Shown here one piece after another: positions 15,415 through 18,696 of a stretch of DNA of 18,696 nucleotides. This DNA comes from Pseudomonadota bacterium (GTDB lineage Bacteria > Pseudomonadota > Alphaproteobacteria > Rhizobiales > Hyphomicrobiaceae): positions 1 through 18,696 of the forward strand of contig JAFAFW010000070.1 in assembly GCA_023423275.1 (NCBI GenBank), read 5' to 3'. The notes under the pieces were generated by a model. That model worked only from the letters and a program-made list of their open reading frames with translations, was not told where the DNA came from and searched no databases. The translations under genes and the position numbers were made by a program. Position 1 is the first letter of the stretch. Each line of letters opens with the position of its first letter.

Positions 15415-16212
15415 ATGACGCGCGAAGTGAGGGACTTTGGCGCTGTTCCGCCTCGGGTCGAGATGCGCGGAATAGTCAAGACATACGGGCCGATCAGGTC
15501 GCTTCGCGGCGTCGATCTTACACTCGGGCCTGGAGAAGTGCTTGGGCTTGTCGGCGATAACGGCGCCGGCAAGTCCACCTTGACCAAGGTTCTTTCCGGG
15601 GCGGTAGCTCCCGACAGTGGTCAGATCATAATTGATGGCAAAGAGGTGCGCTTCACCAGTCCCGCGGATGCCCGGCGCAATCGCATCGAGATGGTCTATC
15701 AGGATCTGTCTCTCTGCGACACCGTCGATGTTGCCGGCAATCTCTTCATGGGGCGTGAGCTGACAAAGTCGGTTGCAGGTATTCCGCTGCTTGATCACAG
15801 GCAGATGCACGAGCGTTCGCGGGAAATGCTTCAAGGTCTCGGCATAAGGATTCCCGACACCCATGCGATGGTCGGCAATCTGTCCGGTGGCCAGCGGCAG
15901 GCAATCGCGATTTCGCGCGCGATTTCGTTCGACCCCGTCGTTCTCATTATGGACGAGCCAACAGCGGCATTGGCGGTCGCCGAAGTCGAAGCGGTCCTGG
16001 AGATCATTCGCAATGTCAGTGCTCGCGGCGTCAGCGTTATTCTCGTGACACACAGGCTTCAGGATTTGTTCCTGGTCTGCGACCGCATCATGGTGATGTA
16101 TGAAGGTACGAACGTAGCCGCTCCCAAAGTGCCTGAAACCAGCTTGGGCGAGGTTGTGGAGCTTATCGTCGGGCACAAGTTCGAAGCCGCGTCGGCTCGC
16201 GCACATCATTGA
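15415..16212 (+). CDS. Sugar-type ABC transporter ATP-binding protein, single nucleotide-binding domain
   Basis: 265 residues with every ABC motif in place: Walker A GDNGAGKST at 48-56, Q-loop YQDLSL at 95-100, signature LSGGQRQ at 156-162, Walker B VLIMDEPTAAL at 176-186 and switch His in VTHR at 211-214. It has one domain, unlike the double-domain RbsA/XylG/MglA proteins; the same arrangement is known in FrcA of fructose uptake, where it works as a homodimer. ATG 15415 is preferred over a TTG at 15412; AAGGAG at 15401-15406 overlaps the previous stop. The next gene begins nine bases after its stop. It powers import through the neighbouring permease. Confidence 0.94.
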   Translation: MTREVRDFGAVPPRVEMRGIVKTYGPIRSLRGVDLTLGPGEVLGLVGDNGAGKSTLTKVLSGAVAPDSGQIIIDGKEVRFTSPADARRNRIEMVYQDLSLCDTVDVAGNLFMGRELTKSVAGIPLLDHRQMHERSREMLQGLGIRIPDTHAMVGNLSGGQRQAIAISRAISFDPVVLIMDEPTAALAVAEVEAVLEIIRNVSARGVSVILVTHRLQDLFLVCDRIMVMYEGTNVAAPKVPETSLGEVVELIVGHKFEAASARAHH

Positions 16213-16221
16213 GGGTCGATC

Positions 16222-17232
16222 ATGTCCACAGTCAGCAACGCCGCAGCCGGGCGATATGTGAAGCAGAACTTTTGGCGCCAGGCGATTACCGATTATCCGG
16301 GCGTCATCAGCATCGGTGCCTTCGTTCTGGTCATCGGCGTTATTTTTTCTCTGGTCACCGATAATTTCCTGACCGCGCATAATCTGCTGAGCGTTCTCCG
16401 GCAGGCCGCGCCACTATGTATCGCTGCCGCTGCGATGACATTCGTCATTACAACTGGTGGGATTGACCTCTCCGTCGGATCGGTCGGCGCGGTTGCGGGG
16501 GTTCTCGCGTCAACCGCTCTTACGACATGGGGCATGCCTGATGTCGCGGCGATGGGAATGGCCCTCCTTGTCGGAGCGTTGATCGGCTTGGTGCACGGAT
16601 ACTTGATTGCCTATCAGGGAATCCCGCCTTTTATCGTTACCCTGACATCGCTGTTCATCTATCGCGGCGTTGCTCTGCTCGTCACCGAGGGCTATTCGAT
16701 CCCGATCAAGTCGGACAATATCCTGAGCTATATTGGCCGCGGGTGGCTTTTTGGCATTCCAGTTCCCGTTATCCTGGCGATGGTCGTGCTGGCTGTCGCG
16801 TACATGGTCCTCAATCACACACGCTACGGACGTTACGTTACTGGCATTGGCTCCAATGCCGAGGGTGTGCGGCGCTCCGGAATCAATGTTCGACGCGTCA
16901 AGACGCTCGTCTACATTTGGAGCGGCGTTGCGGCGGCGTTCGCCGGGTTGATTCTGACATCCCGGCTCGGCAGTGGTTCTGCAAACCAAGGGGTCATGTT
17001 CGAGCTGGATGTGATCGCCGCCGTCGTCCTTGGCAGCACGAGCCTGTTTGGGGGGCGTGGCACGATCGTCGGCACGATCTTCGGAGCCCTTGCAATTGCG
17101 ATGATCATGAACGGCCTGATCCTGGCGCATGTGTCTCCATATTATACGCAGATTGCGACCGGCCTGATCATCGTGATCGCGATCTGGTTCAACACTTGGC
17201 TGCTTGGGCGGCCGGTGCAGCGCTCACTTTAG
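16222..17232 (+). CDS. Sugar-type ABC transporter permease, RbsC family
   Basis: 336 residues, highly hydrophobic, with about eight to ten membrane segments, for example VISIGAFVLVIGVIFSLV, APLCIAAAAMTFVITTGG, AMGMALLVGALIGLVHGYLI and VPVILAMVVLAVAYMVL. The cytoplasmic signature GIDLSVGSVGAVAGV and the loop GIGSNAEGVRRSGINVRRVK, which contacts the ATPase, are diagnostic of the BPD_transp_2 permease family. GAGGG overlaps the ATPase stop codon as its ribosome site. A single permease gene implies a homodimeric pore. Followed after nine bases by the phosphotriesterase-family gene, so the enzyme is in the same transcript. Confidence 0.94.
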   Translation: MSTVSNAAAGRYVKQNFWRQAITDYPGVISIGAFVLVIGVIFSLVTDNFLTAHNLLSVLRQAAPLCIAAAAMTFVITTGGIDLSVGSVGAVAGVLASTALTTWGMPDVAAMGMALLVGALIGLVHGYLIAYQGIPPFIVTLTSLFIYRGVALLVTEGYSIPIKSDNILSYIGRGWLFGIPVPVILAMVVLAVAYMVLNHTRYGRYVTGIGSNAEGVRRSGINVRRVKTLVYIWSGVAAAFAGLILTSRLGSGSANQGVMFELDVIAAVVLGSTSLFGGRGTIVGTIFGALAIAMIMNGLILAHVSPYYTQIATGLIIVIAIWFNTWLLGRPVQRSL

Positions 17233-17241
17233 GTTGAATGC

Positions 17242-18345
17242 ATGATCACGGGCTCGCTATTCCGGCATCCTGATCCGCTTCCGATCGGCGTCGATAGCGG
17301 GCACGTCATGACTGTGCTTGGTCCAATTCCCGCCGGGCAATTGGGAGTGACGTTGATGCACGAGCATATTCTTCTCGATGCATCCAACAAATGGCGACCA
17401 CCTTGTGGATGCTCCGAGCGGCATTTCGCAGAGCGTCATGTCACTGCGGAAATGAACGGGCAATTGCGCCTCAATCCCGTTGGAAACCTTGACAACTGCC
17501 GGCTGCTCGATGAGGACGTCGCGAGAGACGAACTCATGAAATACAAGGAGCTCGGTGGTCAAACTGTCGTCGACGCGACAAATATCGGCTGTGGCCAGGA
17601 TCCGGAGGCCTTGCAGCGGATCTCTCGGTATACAGGTCTGCAGATCATTATGGGATCTGGATATTATCTCGAGGCGTCGCACCCGCAGTATGTGCGCGAG
17701 GCGTCTGTCGACGATCTCGCAGAGCGAATGGTCTATGACGTGGGTGGTTTGTCGAATCGTCCGCGCGTTATTTCGGGAATGATTGGCGAGATCGGTGTTT
17801 CTCCCGATTTCACGGCAGCGGAGGAGAAATGTCTGCGAGCTGCTGCGCGTGCAGCCAAACGCACACGCGTTCCGTTGTCCATTCATCTCCCCGGATGGCT
17901 GCGCTTCGGCGATCGCGTGCTTGACATCGTCGAGGAGGAGGGCGCGGATCTCAGGCACACTATTTTGTGTCATATGAACCCAAGCCTTCGTGATGAAGAC
18001 TATCAACACCGGCTCGCGCGTCGTGGAGCGTTTCTCGAATACGATATGATCGGGATCGATTTCTATTTTGCAGAGAAGAACGCCCAATCACCATCGGACG
18101 AGGAAAATGCGATTGCCATTCGGCGTTTAATTGACAACGGGTTTTTGAAGCAGATCCTCATATCTCACGATATCTTTTTGAAGTCGATGCTGACGAAATA
18201 CGGCGGCCATGGCTATGGCCACATTCTCCGCAGCTTCGTGCCACGTCTGCGGTTGCACGGAGTGACGGACGAGCAACTTGAAGACCTTCTCATCAGGAAT
18301 CCGGTTCGGGTCTTCAAGTCAGAGCGCGCAGAGTCGTTGGGCTAG
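17242..18345 (+). CDS. Phosphotriesterase-family metal hydrolase (Php/COG1735 type)
   Basis: 367 residues of the amidohydrolase superfamily TIM barrel. Metal-site candidates are H40 and H42 (LMHEHILLD), E183 (GEIGVS) as the bridging ligand, H215 (IHLP), H244 (CHMNP) and D310 (ISHDIF). A Glu at the bridge instead of a carboxylated Lys places it with the Php-like branch rather than true phosphotriesterases or AHL lactonases. Some COG1735 relatives hydrolyse sugar lactones or sugar-lactone phosphates, so a lactone or ester is the likeliest substrate. Residues 45-90 form a long insertion-like loop with a Cys pair (PPCGCSERH) that may shape the active site. Last gene of the operon. ATG 17242 was taken; Met23 (17308) is an alternative since the family core begins there. 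A short TVLGPIPAGQ start is conserved. Confidence 0.9.
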   Translation: MITGSLFRHPDPLPIGVDSGHVMTVLGPIPAGQLGVTLMHEHILLDASNKWRPPCGCSERHFAERHVTAEMNGQLRLNPVGNLDNCRLLDEDVARDELMKYKELGGQTVVDATNIGCGQDPEALQRISRYTGLQIIMGSGYYLEASHPQYVREASVDDLAERMVYDVGGLSNRPRVISGMIGEIGVSPDFTAAEEKCLRAAARAAKRTRVPLSIHLPGWLRFGDRVLDIVEEEGADLRHTILCHMNPSLRDEDYQHRLARRGAFLEYDMIGIDFYFAEKNAQSPSDEENAIAIRRLIDNGFLKQILISHDIFLKSMLTKYGGHGYGHILRSFVPRLRLHGVTDEQLEDLLIRNPVRVFKSERAESLG

Positions 18346-18579
18346 CTTGTCGCGAACGCTGCAGTTGCGGGACTTCTGAGTGTCGACCTCGCGCGTCGCC
18401 CCAGCCACGACACCAGACATAGGAAATATGGAAATCACCTTCCTGAGGCGGCTCAGTTGAAGCCGGTGCCGGACGACGCAGGCCGGAAGGATACCCATCT
18501 TGCTCTCTGCCTGGGCACGCGGGAGTGGGGGGAGGGTCTGCCGGAACTGGAGAAGCCCATTGCGTACGTAACGGGCAAA
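18346..18579. other. Non-coding stretch between the last operon gene and the tRNA fragment
   Basis: I see no supported gene. Two minus-strand open frames (to about 18650) cross this stretch, but their start regions are translations of the tRNA fragment and later parts have no family motif. There is no obvious intrinsic terminator for the upstream operon. GCCC...GGGC flanks a near-palindromic TTGCGTACGTAA (18560-18571), which could be a site or a weak hairpin. Confidence 0.5.
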
Positions 18580-18624
18580 TGGCGATCCCGGCAGGACTCG
18601 AACCTGCGACCCTCTGCTTAGAAG
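18580..18624 (-). pseudogene. 3' half of a tRNA-Arg(TCT) gene, candidate integration att site
   Basis: Read on the minus strand, this has the 3' part of a tRNA: anticodon loop CTTCTAA (18624-18618, anticodon TCT), stem strand GCAGA, variable loop GGGTC, T arm GCAGG-TTCGAGT-CCTGC (18607-18591), acceptor strand CGGGATC, G and encoded CCA (18582-18580). The 5' half is missing: bases before the loop read CTTGT, not the TCTGC needed to pair, there is no D arm and no GATCCCG acceptor partner. Such a break at the anticodon loop is typical of a displaced 3' half left by a tRNA-targeting integrase. A degenerate tRNA is the alternative. Confidence 0.65.
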
Positions 18625-18696
18625 ACAAGCCTTCCGAGCCGACTGCACCTCTTTCCAACTCCCACCATCCTCACTAAATGCCCAAAATACAGGGGC

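Noticed and set aside
17242..18345. Reading the phosphotriesterase-family gene as a quorum-quenching AHL lactonase
   Set aside because: The bridging ligand is Glu rather than the carboxylated Lys of PLL lactonases, and the linked importer is of sugar type.
18314..18658. Two overlapping minus-strand frames of about 110 residues at the right edge
   Set aside because: Their N-terminal parts (for example SQVRVLPGSP) are translations of the tRNA 3' half, a common false gene call.
18580..18660. A complete tRNA gene at the right edge
   Set aside because: No 5' acceptor strand GATCCCG, no D arm, and the anticodon stem 5' strand (CTTGT) does not pair properly with GCAGA.
1..18696. CRISPR arrays, insertion sequences and rRNA genes
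   Set aside because: No regularly spaced repeats, transposase motifs or rRNA segments were seen on either strand.

Overview
The window looks like a chromosomal segment of an alphaproteobacterium, most likely of the Rhizobiales (Hyphomicrobiales). The reasons are high-GC coding, the style of the LysR, FecI/FecR and RbsABC-type genes, and a tRNA-Arg(TCT)-like 3' end with an encoded CCA near the right edge. This assignment is inferred from family resemblance, not from a search.

Region 1 (1-3715) is a LysR regulator, cut by the left edge, reading away from a three-gene plus-strand operon: a YcaC-type cysteine hydrolase, a two-module VOC ring-cleaving-type dioxygenase and a glutathionyl-hydroquinone reductase. 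The gene set suggests handling of quinones, hydroquinones or catechols. The divergent promoter region carries three ATAGAT half-sites. Region 2 (4062-8361) is an iron or heme cell-surface-signalling cassette: an ECF sigma factor (FecI type), a FecR anti-sigma factor and a TonB-dependent receptor with an N-terminal signalling domain and a heme-receptor-like plug. It ends at a strong hairpin facing a small XRE-like gene on the minus strand. Region 3 (9013-11192) is a second divergent LysR module: LysR on the minus strand, then a short VOC protein translationally coupled to an NAD(P)H-dependent FMN reductase. It again points to quinone or aromatic redox chemistry.

Region 4 (11469-18345) is seven co-directional genes: an M20 hydantoinase/carbamoylase-type amidohydrolase, a GntR/FCD regulator, a two-cupin protein, a periplasmic sugar-type binding protein, a single-NBD ABC ATPase, an RbsC-type permease, and a phosphotriesterase-family hydrolase with an all-plausible metal site. 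Together they look like uptake plus two hydrolytic steps on a small molecule that may carry an amide or ureido bond and a lactone or ester. I do not recognise the pathway as a described one, and it is the best candidate for an uncharacterised system here.

Region 5 (18346-18696) has no supported gene. It holds 45 bases matching only the 3' half of a tRNA-Arg(TCT), from the anticodon loop to CCA, with no matching 5' half. That is the usual signature of a site where an integrative element has recombined into a tRNA gene. By the usual geometry the element would lie beyond the right edge.
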